From a virus: DNA of 59,141 bases. Positions 9,034-18,564 of this stretch are shown here, piece by piece (the stretch's first letter is position 1; every line of letters begins with the position of its first letter). The position numbers and the translations under genes are program-made. Location: the IMG/VR virus record IMGVR_UViG_3300031851_000029, positions 1-59,141 of that record. One strand, given 5' to 3'. The notes below the pieces were generated by a model. It saw only the letters and a program-made list of their open reading frames with translations, made no database searches and had not been told where the DNA came from.

Positions 9034-12000
9034 TTACCTTGGTCCATCTGGAAGTGTTGCTTTCCAGTCATTGAAGAATGACACCCTATGAGCCATTTTA
9101 TCTATAAAGCCTGATCTACCTTGATGTAATTCATCAAAAGCTGCCCACGAATGCTCTCTGTATCTTGAGTACTCCTCATTAAGTGTCGTAATACCATTTA
9201 TTGTATCTTCTGCAGAATTAGTAACTGCACCAAGAATACTACTAAACATTTCCGCTGGGCTCTTTAAAGTTAACCCAGCAACAATTGGTTTTCCATTTTT
9301 AAGTAATGGAATTACATTTACCGTCTCCTCTTCCATAGCTTTAGAAAAGAGCAGATTCATTCCAACCATCCATGCTGCCGAATTGGCAAGGTGCTTCCTA
9401 TTGTTCCATACTATGGTTCCTCCAGCCCCCGCTCCTGCAGCGCCCCCTAAGAAGCCCATCAATCTCTTGCCTCCGCTAAGCCATGGACTCAATGTTCTCG
9501 CTCCACCAAATACTAAAGCTGCACTTCCAAACACGGCTGCAAGGCCACTTGTAGTAGTTGTTCCAAATCTTGGCGCTATCATATCAATACCTGTAGCTTG
9601 ACCAAGATCGCTTTCTCGTAAAACATTTCTAAACTCATCTATTGGATTATCAGTACCAAAAGTTGCAGCGTACCTTTCTCTAAAATGCTCAATGTTTCGG
9701 ATATCATCTGCGCTCATGTTTTCATCAGTAAACCTATCTACAACAGCACTACTCCCACCAACTAAACGTGTAGCACCGATGTCATTATCTAACCGAGAAG
9801 CAATAGTCTTTGAATCACTATTCAGAGACTGGTAAGCCATTGCAAACAATTTGACCCCTTCTAGAACTGGCCAGCTTGATATTTCATTTGCATAGACGAG
9901 AGCATTTGGTTTTATTTCAGTTAAGAAACCTGTTTCGTGGCTAAACATGTGTATTACAGATTCAACTTCTACTGGTCCAGCCATATCGTTGTAATCATCC
10001 ATTAATATACAGACATCCCATGGACGAATTCTAGCATTACCTAAAATCATTATTTCACCCTTGTACATGCTTTTTAGCCCTGTCATAAGGGATCCTTGAC
10101 CATATCTAACTGCCATGCCATATCCGGTACAGTTTGGATATTGAACTGTTGCCATGTTAAGCATATAGTCGGGTATAGAACTGCTTGCTTGCATATCTAA
10201 ACTCTGCACTGTATTTGTTACAGACCCAGTTTCCGAATCCATTTTCAGGTACGAAACAAGTACATTGTTAACCACGCTAGTTTCGCTTGAAACTATACCG
10301 TTTGAAACAATATCTTGATCAGAGGAAAGTATGTGATACCTTCTGAATGGAACAAATCTTTGCTCCATTCCTGATAAGTATTCAGGTATGAGTTTCGTAA
10401 GCGCTGCTTGTTTCAACATGTTTTTGTGCTCAGTTCCTCCGCGAACAAGCACTGGTGGCGTAGGGGCGTTTGGTCCAGTTTGGCTTTCACGCAAACCTAT
10501 GTCTGCAAGTGCAGCCCAAGCCTCATCAGACATTCTTTCCGATTCTTCTGAACCGTAAGCTTCTTTAAGCTGAGCCTCCATGACAGAAACATCGATTTCA
10601 TCTTGTTCAATCATAGAGACAATGTAACTATGCAGCTTGTTGATTCTCGTAATAAAGTCTCTTGATCCCGGCTTGGACCAATACCTTTGGCTAGGTAAAC
10701 CAAAAAACATTGTGTATCTGAATTCATTTCCATATGGCCTTGCACCATAAATCCAACCAGGATGCCTTAAAGACATTTCTTCAAATGTATCGAAAATAGT
10801 TTGATTCACAAGCTTATATCTACAAGCTGTAGGCCTTACTCTTTTTTCAAGCATGTGAGGATCAGGCATTTCAAATGCCTTCTTCCACCAATCCCGAATG
10901 GTCGTGATTGTTGTCCCTGTAAAAGTTGCTGCAATTCCTGCAGCAAACTGCCTCGTCCACAGTGTCGTTTTTTCCCAGACTCCTTTTCTTTGCCAAAACC
11001 CAAGCGTCATGTACGAAGCAGGATTTGGAGGAAATAAGTTGTCGTCTGCTGGACTCAGTTTCAGTCTAGCTCTAACTCTTGCCATATCTTTTTTGTAAGA
11101 ACCAACCAGGCTACCATATCCCGACTTCATAAATCCCAGCAAGATGTCTAAACCCGCAGCACCGATTGCCATCGGAATAGCCATACGCAATACAGCACTT
11201 GGAGCTTTAATCAAAACATTTCCTACTGTTATTGCGCCAATATGCTTCAAAGGATTTGGAGAAGAAAGTAGCTTTCCCCAAGATGGAGTATTGCCGAAAC
11301 CTGGCCACCATACAGCTCTAGCTGTAAGCATATTCGTTTGCGCCGAAGTAACTGCAGCTCTAAGAGCTGGTCCGCTGGTACGAGATGTTATCAAAGGCAC
11401 AAGCGCTTTACCTGCTTGCCCTCCTTCGAGAACTAGTTGCTGCACAGCTTGTGCTCTAGCAAGGCTCCTACCTTTCAAGACACTAGCTGCTGGTGCGTTT
11501 ATGAAGGTAAGGATTTCGTCAGCGTTCGCTGCAATATCATCTATACTTGCTCCAAGCGGCCTTCCAACACTCATACCTCTAGACCCGTGCATTACTCCAG
11601 CCTTTACACCTCCCCCCGATCTGACTGTCCTGAAGAATGTTCCAACCCTAGTTGCTGCATTTACTCCAACGCCCCTTGTTGCTATCCTGCTGATGCCACT
11701 CAGCGTTGCCGCAATAGGTGCTCCTATAAGCCTCGAAACTGAAAAAGGTTTTGAAACTGCGGCTGATCCCTTAGCAGCTTGCCCAGCCGCCAATCTTGCA
11801 CCTGCAAACCTTATCATCACAACGCTACCTATCAATGCCCCGATTCCCGTCATTATTGGATGAGCTGTCATTGTATCTAAGAGCGAATTAACTACAGGCC
11901 AAGACCCTTGAAAGCCTTCCTTATGGTAAGGGTAGAAGTCTAAATCTGCATTCTTATCTTCACCGATTTGCCTTAAAGTGCCATACTCCCATCGACCAAA

Positions 12001-15000
12001 ATGAGCAACTTCTGGCTGCATCATCATTGCACCAAGCAATTGATGAGTTGTGTAATAAATCTTGTCGTGCCAGTCTGTGCTCCAATCGTTACCTTCAATA
12101 CCTTTGATTTTCTGAGTTAATTCAGTTCCAAAAGATTGGACAACTATATTGCAAAGATCTCCATTAGAGTTCCAAGACAAATCAACTATTCTGCCATTAA
12201 TTAAAACTTCCAACATATTTGGATCATTAGAGTAGCCAACTCTTAACTGAACATTTAATCCTGGACGAAGAACTATTGCTCCAAAAGGCTGCTCTTCTCC
12301 ACTATTGTGCATATGGTCATCACTTTCTGTAGTGATGCTTGGATCAGTATCCAACCCCTGTCTTTCTATTTCTTTTTGATTAAAATAATCCAAATCTACA
12401 GTAACATTTCTTTTTGTTCCATCTAGTGTTCCATTGATGTTTTGTAGAGTTATTTGAGCGGTATCTCCAGGATTTTTTCTAGTAGAATAAAAAGTAAATT
12501 CTTTTACCCCATTGAAAGAATAAAAATCATCCATGTTGAGCATTCTTGATTCATATTCATCTTCTTCAACAAAGAACAGCTTAAACGTAGGATATGCTCT
12601 TCTTACAGAAAGCTTATTTGATATAACATCACTAGCTGAAGAAGCCGCAAGCATCTGTAAGTTTTCTGGTTTATAGAAATTGTCGAATTCATTAAAAGCG
12701 CCAAGTCTTGTGTCGACAACAATATCTGCAGTTGCTTGAGCAGTTTCTTCTGTTACTACATTGCCCATATAGCCTTCTCTGCTACCCATCATTGCAGATA
12801 TAGAATCCATCTTAGTTACTAGCTCTTCGTAATTTTCGCGCTCTCCTGCCCATCCACTGATATTTAGAGTATTCCCATCATTTCCTGATAGTGGTGGTGG
12901 GTTGTCAATAATGGATTCACCAAGCTCTGTCTTTAAACTGCTAGTTGTTCCCGCTGGGGCTTGTGACTCATCTTCTGTTGCAGCTAAGATAAATGCCTCT
13001 CTAGTGAGAGCCTTTGCTCCAGCGGTCCCGCCACCTTTTGTAGTGGTTCCCGCTGAATATTGATGTTCAGCTGCTGCATTCTCTACCAAGACGCCTATAG
13101 CAGCTTGACTATCTGCTTGATAGTTAGCAAGTTGAGCCTCTTGACCCTCACCCTTTGCGCTGCCATAAAATGGATTTCCGGTAGGACCTGTGCTGACCCA
13201 AGCGCTGCTATTGTTTGGACCTACTGGTTTACCGTAAACCCTGCCTGCAGCAGCATCTTCACTATTCGTGCCCCCAGCCCACTCGTAAGTTGCATCGCTT
13301 CTCATCAAGTCTACTTCATCGCTAGCTTCTGGATGTGAAACTATTCTTGAAATTCTTTGCGTTACGTCAGAAGAATGATTGAATATCCCCAAGCCTCCAT
13401 CAGAATTAGGCTCGAGACCTTCTCTTTGCATTCTTTTGTGATGATGATAAGCGCTATGTACAACTGTACTAGTCTTTGCAAAGACTTCATCATAAATTGC
13501 ATCTTTTACTTCAAGGCTTGCATCTTCTGCTGCATTCCACATGTAGAAATCAGGCGAAACTGCATAATTGAATCTTGTAGTATAATAGGGATGATTTGGT
13601 AAATCTAAATCAGGGTAAGCAGGCATACCAGTATATTCATCTACAAGATCAGAAAAACTAGGTACTTCGATATTGTCTAAACCAAGTGAGACAATTAAGC
13701 CCTCATCACTTATAACTATATCTGCAACTTCTTTTAATATCTTCCTTAATTCTTGTAACTTTGCAGTTTCTCCTGCAATCGTACCTATAGAGGCAACATC
13801 GGGATCTGGAACTATACCTGCTTGAGTTTGCCCAATGTAGGAGTCTTCAGTAGGTGATTCGCCCTGAATGATTTCGTCGCCGTCAACCATTTCTACGGTT
13901 GCGCCAACCCCTCCGCCAGCTAAACCAGCAATTCCAATAGTGGCCATTTGTCCACTAATAGAACCAGCAGTTGCAAAAGCTGACCACGCCCCGCCAGCTG
14001 CCCCGGTCAAAGCAGCATCAGTTGGATCTGGAACTAATAGCCAACCCGCAATTGCTACAATAGTCAAAACTGTAGCCGTAGCCCCCATAGCAACTCCAGA
14101 GTAATTCGCTGCAGTAGACATTGCCTCGACCCATCGACTTGTCATAGGAGAGTTTGACAAGTACACAGGGCTAAAGAACCAATCATTAAAATAATCGAAT
14201 TCAAGTGCAGTTGGTACTCTTGTCATATAAAGCGCAGAGTTCCAGTCAGCAACCAGGGATGCTGCAAGCGTTGGAGTGAAGATGTCGAAAATTCCAGCTT
14301 CAATATTTTGATTGATGCTTATTACTTCGGACATGTAATTTTTTCTAATATTTTTAACTTGCTCCCTGTAAAGGGCCAAAGTTGAGTTTGCATTATCTTG
14401 ATTGCCATGAATTCCATCTCCTGAAAGAAGTAGCATACCGCCATCTATACTGCCCTCCCAGGCTTCCCCTGCGACACCCTTTATTGTCCCCATGAAGCCT
14501 TCTACATCGTCCCCTGCCATCCCTGCTGCTACGTGGACTATATAGCCTCTATCATCGTCACTCAGCTCTATTGACATATCAGAAACTATTCTATCTGCTA
14601 AACCACCCATGGCTGCATCTTTGGCATCCATAGTCAAACCCAAAGTCGAAGCCAAACTTCTATAACTATCGTAGCCAGCGTTGTTGGCTATAGCTTCTGT
14701 AAGAAATGCTTCTACATAAGTGACATATCCAGTCCATTGCCGCCCAGCGACATACTCTTCTGGCATGTTGAAAAGCCTTTGCATCACTTCTTGTCTAGGC
14801 AGACTGTTAGGCAAAGTATCCTCTCTTAACGAGAGTCTTGCAGATCTAAGAGTATTATAGACCGTATAGTATAAGCCTTGAAGCTTTGCCATAGTCATGT
14901 TGTCAGCCCCATCACCAGACAATCTTGCTTCTAGTTGAGGATGTATGTTGTAAAAATCAGTTGTATCAACAATGAACTTATCAGTTCCCGTATCAACTAC

Positions 15001-18000
15001 GTTGGAAAAGCTTCCTAGATTTACAACCGTTGGAATCACAGAAACGCTTGGATCTATACCATGAGCCTCCGAGGTGCCAAAAACAGAACCTTCGCTTCTT
15101 GCATCTATTGTACTCAGTATACTGTTGGTGCTTAATATGTAAAAGTCGCTTTCACCTGAAGAGTCGCCTGATTCGTATATTCGATCTATGGAGCCTCCTC
15201 CCTGCCCTGCACCATCTTCGTCAATAAACCTATCTCCAACATAAACTGTAGGGCCAGACCAACCACCCCCATAGCTACCAGATGGAGCGAGTTCGGTTTG
15301 AGATTGTCCGGTTACATGTCCAGAAGCTATCATTTGTTGCCAAAATGCTCCATCTCCTGATTCCGTTACAATTGCCTTTCTGTCAGCGGTAGATTGCGTC
15401 CCAGCCATAAAGCGCGTATGGATTATACGATCTGTATCTATCATAGCTAACGACTTTATACTTTCTATATTTTCGTAGCCGAAGTCCTCAGGAGTAAGCT
15501 CGTGTTCTTCAAGAAGCGCAGCTATATCATCTTGTTCATAGTATCTGTCTGATATTTGATTAAGAAGTAAGTTGCTTACACCTTCTCCAGTCAAATTTAA
15601 GCTTAGTATGCATTTGAGAATCGCTTCTCTAACCTTGTCTAAAGGTTCTTTTGATGGACCAGCAAAATCTAAAGCTTCCGTATTGTATGGATTCGTTTCA
15701 GACAATTCAAAAACCATAGAGCTCATACCAGCATAACCCTCAATAGTATTAGTAGAGGTTCTATGAATTACAGTTCTTTTCTTAAGGAATTCTTGTGCAC
15801 TTTCTTCTGGGATGACAAAATCATTCACTTTATAAGTGCCCAGCAACCTGGTAATAAAGGTTCTTGTAGCAACAGCGTGTCCGTCTGGAATTGCTCTAAA
15901 TTTTCTAGCATTAGATTGAAGCTTTTGCCTCATATATTCAAGCAATGCGCCTTCTTCAGAAAGGTTGTCGTTTCTAGAATTATCTGCGCTAGTTGAGAAT
16001 TCAAAAACATAGCTTGGCTCCATTGAGCCCAGGTGCTGATGCGTTGGGAATTCGTGACCAAGTATAGGTATGTTAGCAACAATATGAGTTAGAGACCCTA
16101 CTACGTTTGTCATGACTAAATTGTCTGGAGACTTTACTGCAAAGATTGAATCCCTTCCATGCTCTTGAAACCCGACTGAACTTCTTCCGTTATACATGCT
16201 CTGAGTGACTGGCATATTGTAATCTGGCTGAATTCCTGGAACAAAGTTTGAATTTTGTAGTAAGAAACTATAGTTTACAGTTCTTTTGAGAATATTTGTA
16301 GCTTCAGTTGTATCTTCATAAGGTACCCATCCATCCCTATACATATCCATAAAATAATTATTTATTTCTTCTTTTTCTTCATCTGTTAAAGTTGTCCCAC
16401 TGCTAGCAGCTGGAGGTGAAGTTACTATTGCCGGATCTGGTATTCCTGTTAAAGACTCTTCGTCTACCTCTTCTTCGCAAACCTCAGCGTCGTCATAACC
16501 TGGATCAGCAGATTCAGCTGGCAGCATGTTTATGTATCTTGGATGATTTCCTGCATACTGGAATGTACCGTCTTCCGCTTGTTGGAGATGAAGCGCTAAC
16601 TCTGGGTCAATTATGCTACCATTTACATAAACTTCGTAGTGTAAGTGTGGGTTTGTAGAGGTTCCAGTATTCCCTACATAGCCGATAATATCTCCTCTTT
16701 CGACAGTAACCCTTGTGAATCCATTTCCAGTAGCTGCTCTACTAGTGCCCTGAATTCTTGCATTGTCTACTATTCCACCAAAAGCTTCACCGAAATTATC
16801 TAAGTGTAAGAAGTTGAAAGAGTATTCGATTAACGTTCCGTCATCACCTTCAACACTCCCTTCAAGGCGTAACTGGTTACCTCCATAGGAAGTTATTCCG
16901 TATTGCTGCTTAGCGTAATCAAGAGCAAGCTGTTTTCTAGCAGTGCTTTTGCCATCAAATTCATCAGCGCTCGTCCCTTGTGCATTCACCGCAAAGGCGT
17001 CTAATAAGTAGTCGTATCCAAGGTAACGCCCATCATAGTTCCAACTTGGTGGTGGAGCTAAAACGTTTACTGGCTGAATTGATCTTACGGTCAAGGTACC
17101 GCTTATTGGAGCGTAAATAGGGGTACCTATTCCTCCAGTGATATCAACACCTTTATGCGAATTGCTCTTGCTAGTGCCTACTCTGTATCCAAAGTCCCCG
17201 CTTACATTCTTCGAATCTACAACTGGATGAAAAACATACTCTGCTTCGTTAGCTATTCCTGGAGTTGTAAAGTCTGTACCACTGCGATCAGTTACTCTTT
17301 GACTAGTTTCGGTAGCACTGTTATGGTCCCATGCTTCTACATAGCTAAAGTCTACTTCTGGATTAGACGTAGAGCCTTGACTTACTGATGCAGTTCCAGC
17401 TCGTGATTGTCTTGCTACTTCCGATATAGTTCTAGCAGCATCATGAAGCTTTTGACGTTCTGGTGTGACTGCTTCCTCTCTACGATCTACTCTCATCTGT
17501 ATGATGCGCGGGTCTACTTGATAAGAAGTATACTCAGTCCAAACGAAGTCGATACCAAGAGTATGTTTCATTACCTGGTCTATTATTTCATTTCTATGAG
17601 TTTTCAAAGTGCGTGGGCCATGAAGAGCATCAACGATTAGATAATTTTCAAGACCTGGTGCTTCGTCATCAGTGAAACCTTCTGGAAATCTGCCTGAAGT
17701 GTATCTTATCCATTCGCCTGCAAAACCACCCATAATATCTGCTGCATCTACATCGAAGCATTCGTAAAGATTTTTTTGCTGTAAATAATTTGAGTAACGT
17801 ATATAGATATTCGAAAGGTTAGGTACCACTGCAGCAGCTCGAGACATTACAGACGGTCTTGCAGCAAGATCAAAAGTCGTTCCCGAATGAGTTAGCAGCA
17901 TATCTTCAAAAGTTCTTCCACCAACAATGTTTAATGTCCTTTCAGAAACTACATCGTATGTTCTTATTTCTGCAGGAGTATCAGCGATTTCACCAACAAA

Positions 18001-18564
18001 AGTTGGCCTACGTTGCATTTGAGCACCAAAAGTATCTATAGTTCTCTTAATGCTGCCACCCGTAGATGTTTCAAACGATTTAGTTGCCCATTCATTTCTA
18101 TATAGCCAATTTGAAGAGTATGGAAAATAGTTAAACCATCTCAAGTCCAAATCTAGAACCCAGGTGCCAGGACTTCCTTTAAAGTTTTGAATAGTCAAAT
18201 TTGTTAAAGTGAAAGCCATATTCTGGTAGCGTGGCCACGTAGGACATATACTGTCTCTCAAGTATGCATTTTGTACGTAACAAAAAGGGCTTTCCCTGAA
18301 TTGGCATATGAGCCTGTGCATATGTAAAAATAGATCTGGAGTAAAAACTATTCTTACCGATACCTGAACAACACCATGCCCAGAAGGTATTTTTGTAGAA
18401 ACTTTAGTACGTAAAGTTTTCCACTGCCACATCATGTCTTCTTTTCTAATAGAAATATTAGTAGGTGGAATTAAAAGATCTACATCGTTAATTTGAAATA
18501 TAACTTCAGTTGCATCTCTTTCCGAGTCTACAGTAGACGAGACTATTGATTCTTTTGTTGGCAT
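9034..18564 (-). CDS. Giant baseplate hub protein with M23 peptidoglycan endopeptidase
   Basis: This 3176-residue protein starts at ATG 18564 in a TGATG overlap. Residues 1-165 are a beta-rich, Trp/Phe-rich hub-like domain. Residues about 446-657 are an M23 (LytM-type) metallopeptidase with the expected residues: H470 and D474 (S-H-K-G-V-D), H587 (F-L-H-L-D), and H640/H642 (P-H-L-H-Y-E-V). Residues about 1985-2150 and 2835-2885 resemble tail hub or late-control-D-like sequence (G-N-A-R-I-R-P-W-D-V, then D-M-A-G-P-V-E-V). Hydrophobic glycine/alanine segments lie near 1490-1510, 2235-2255 and in the last 250 residues. The family role is to cap the tube and digest cell wall at injection. A fusion this large is unusual. 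Domain borders are approximate. Confidence 0.82.
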   Translation of the reverse strand: MPTKESIVSSTVDSERDATEVIFQINDVDLLIPPTNISIRKEDMMWQWKTLRTKVSTKIPSGHGVVQVSVRIVFTPDLFLHMHRLICQFRESPFCYVQNAYLRDSICPTWPRYQNMAFTLTNLTIQNFKGSPGTWVLDLDLRWFNYFPYSSNWLYRNEWATKSFETSTGGSIKRTIDTFGAQMQRRPTFVGEIADTPAEIRTYDVVSERTLNIVGGRTFEDMLLTHSGTTFDLAARPSVMSRAAAVVPNLSNIYIRYSNYLQQKNLYECFDVDAADIMGGFAGEWIRYTSGRFPEGFTDDEAPGLENYLIVDALHGPRTLKTHRNEIIDQVMKHTLGIDFVWTEYTSYQVDPRIIQMRVDRREEAVTPERQKLHDAARTISEVARQSRAGTASVSQGSTSNPEVDFSYVEAWDHNSATETSQRVTDRSGTDFTTPGIANEAEYVFHPVVDSKNVSGDFGYRVGTSKSNSHKGVDITGGIGTPIYAPISGTLTVRSIQPVNVLAPPPSWNYDGRYLGYDYLLDAFAVNAQGTSADEFDGKSTARKQLALDYAKQQYGITSYGGNQLRLEGSVEGDDGTLIEYSFNFLHLDNFGEAFGGIVDNARIQGTSRAATGNGFTRVTVERGDIIGYVGNTGTSTNPHLHYEVYVNGSIIDPELALHLQQAEDGTFQYAGNHPRYINMLPAESADPGYDDAEVCEEEVDEESLTGIPDPAIVTSPPAASSGTTLTDEEKEEINNYFMDMYRDGWVPYEDTTEATNILKRTVNYSFLLQNSNFVPGIQPDYNMPVTQSMYNGRSSVGFQEHGRDSIFAVKSPDNLVMTNVVGSLTHIVANIPILGHEFPTHQHLGSMEPSYVFEFSTSADNSRNDNLSEEGALLEYMRQKLQSNARKFRAIPDGHAVATRTFITRLLGTYKVNDFVIPEESAQEFLKKRTVIHRTSTNTIEGYAGMSSMVFELSETNPYNTEALDFAGPSKEPLDKVREAILKCILSLNLTGEGVSNLLLNQISDRYYEQDDIAALLEEHELTPEDFGYENIESIKSLAMIDTDRIIHTRFMAGTQSTADRKAIVTESGDGAFWQQMIASGHVTGQSQTELAPSGSYGGGWSGPTVYVGDRFIDEDGAGQGGGSIDRIYESGDSSGESDFYILSTNSILSTIDARSEGSVFGTSEAHGIDPSVSVIPTVVNLGSFSNVVDTGTDKFIVDTTDFYNIHPQLEARLSGDGADNMTMAKLQGLYYTVYNTLRSARLSLREDTLPNSLPRQEVMQRLFNMPEEYVAGRQWTGYVTYVEAFLTEAIANNAGYDSYRSLASTLGLTMDAKDAAMGGLADRIVSDMSIELSDDDRGYIVHVAAGMAGDDVEGFMGTIKGVAGEAWEGSIDGGMLLLSGDGIHGNQDNANSTLALYREQVKNIRKNYMSEVISINQNIEAGIFDIFTPTLAASLVADWNSALYMTRVPTALEFDYFNDWFFSPVYLSNSPMTSRWVEAMSTAANYSGVAMGATATVLTIVAIAGWLLVPDPTDAALTGAAGGAWSAFATAGSISGQMATIGIAGLAGGGVGATVEMVDGDEIIQGESPTEDSYIGQTQAGIVPDPDVASIGTIAGETAKLQELRKILKEVADIVISDEGLIVSLGLDNIEVPSFSDLVDEYTGMPAYPDLDLPNHPYYTTRFNYAVSPDFYMWNAAEDASLEVKDAIYDEVFAKTSTVVHSAYHHHKRMQREGLEPNSDGGLGIFNHSSDVTQRISRIVSHPEASDEVDLMRSDATYEWAGGTNSEDAAAGRVYGKPVGPNNSSAWVSTGPTGNPFYGSAKGEGQEAQLANYQADSQAAIGVLVENAAAEHQYSAGTTTKGGGTAGAKALTREAFILAATEDESQAPAGTTSSLKTELGESIIDNPPPLSGNDGNTLNISGWAGERENYEELVTKMDSISAMMGSREGYMGNVVTEETAQATADIVVDTRLGAFNEFDNFYKPENLQMLAASSASDVISNKLSVRRAYPTFKLFFVEEDEYESRMLNMDDFYSFNGVKEFTFYSTRKNPGDTAQITLQNINGTLDGTKRNVTVDLDYFNQKEIERQGLDTDPSITTESDDHMHNSGEEQPFGAIVLRPGLNVQLRVGYSNDPNMLEVLINGRIVDLSWNSNGDLCNIVVQSFGTELTQKIKGIEGNDWSTDWHDKIYYTTHQLLGAMMMQPEVAHFGRWEYGTLRQIGEDKNADLDFYPYHKEGFQGSWPVVNSLLDTMTAHPIMTGIGALIGSVVMIRFAGARLAAGQAAKGSAAVSKPFSVSRLIGAPIAATLSGISRIATRGVGVNAATRVGTFFRTVRSGGGVKAGVMHGSRGMSVGRPLGASIDDIAANADEILTFINAPAASVLKGRSLARAQAVQQLVLEGGQAGKALVPLITSRTSGPALRAAVTSAQTNMLTARAVWWPGFGNTPSWGKLLSSPNPLKHIGAITVGNVLIKAPSAVLRMAIPMAIGAAGLDILLGFMKSGYGSLVGSYKKDMARVRARLKLSPADDNLFPPNPASYMTLGFWQRKGVWEKTTLWTRQFAAGIAATFTGTTITTIRDWWKKAFEMPDPHMLEKRVRPTACRYKLVNQTIFDTFEEMSLRHPGWIYGARPYGNEFRYTMFFGLPSQRYWSKPGSRDFITRINKLHSYIVSMIEQDEIDVSVMEAQLKEAYGSEESERMSDEAWAALADIGLRESQTGPNAPTPPVLVRGGTEHKNMLKQAALTKLIPEYLSGMEQRFVPFRRYHILSSDQDIVSNGIVSSETSVVNNVLVSYLKMDSETGSVTNTVQSLDMQASSSIPDYMLNMATVQYPNCTGYGMAVRYGQGSLMTGLKSMYKGEIMILGNARIRPWDVCILMDDYNDMAGPVEVESVIHMFSHETGFLTEIKPNALVYANEISSWPVLEGVKLFAMAYQSLNSDSKTIASRLDNDIGATRLVGGSSAVVDRFTDENMSADDIRNIEHFRERYAATFGTDNPIDEFRNVLRESDLGQATGIDMIAPRFGTTTTSGLAAVFGSAALVFGGARTLSPWLSGGKRLMGFLGGAAGAGAGGTIVWNNRKHLANSAAWMVGMNLLFSKAMEEETVNVIPLLKNGKPIVAGLTLKSPAEMFSSILGAVTNSAEDTINGITTLNEEYSRYREHSWAAFDELHQGRSGFIDKMAHRVSFFNDWKATLPDGPR

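Noticed and set aside
11144-11863. Long plus-strand open frame inside the hub gene
   Set aside because: It is antisense to Gly/Ala-rich hub sequence, low in complexity, lacks a ribosome site and has no neighbours on that strand.
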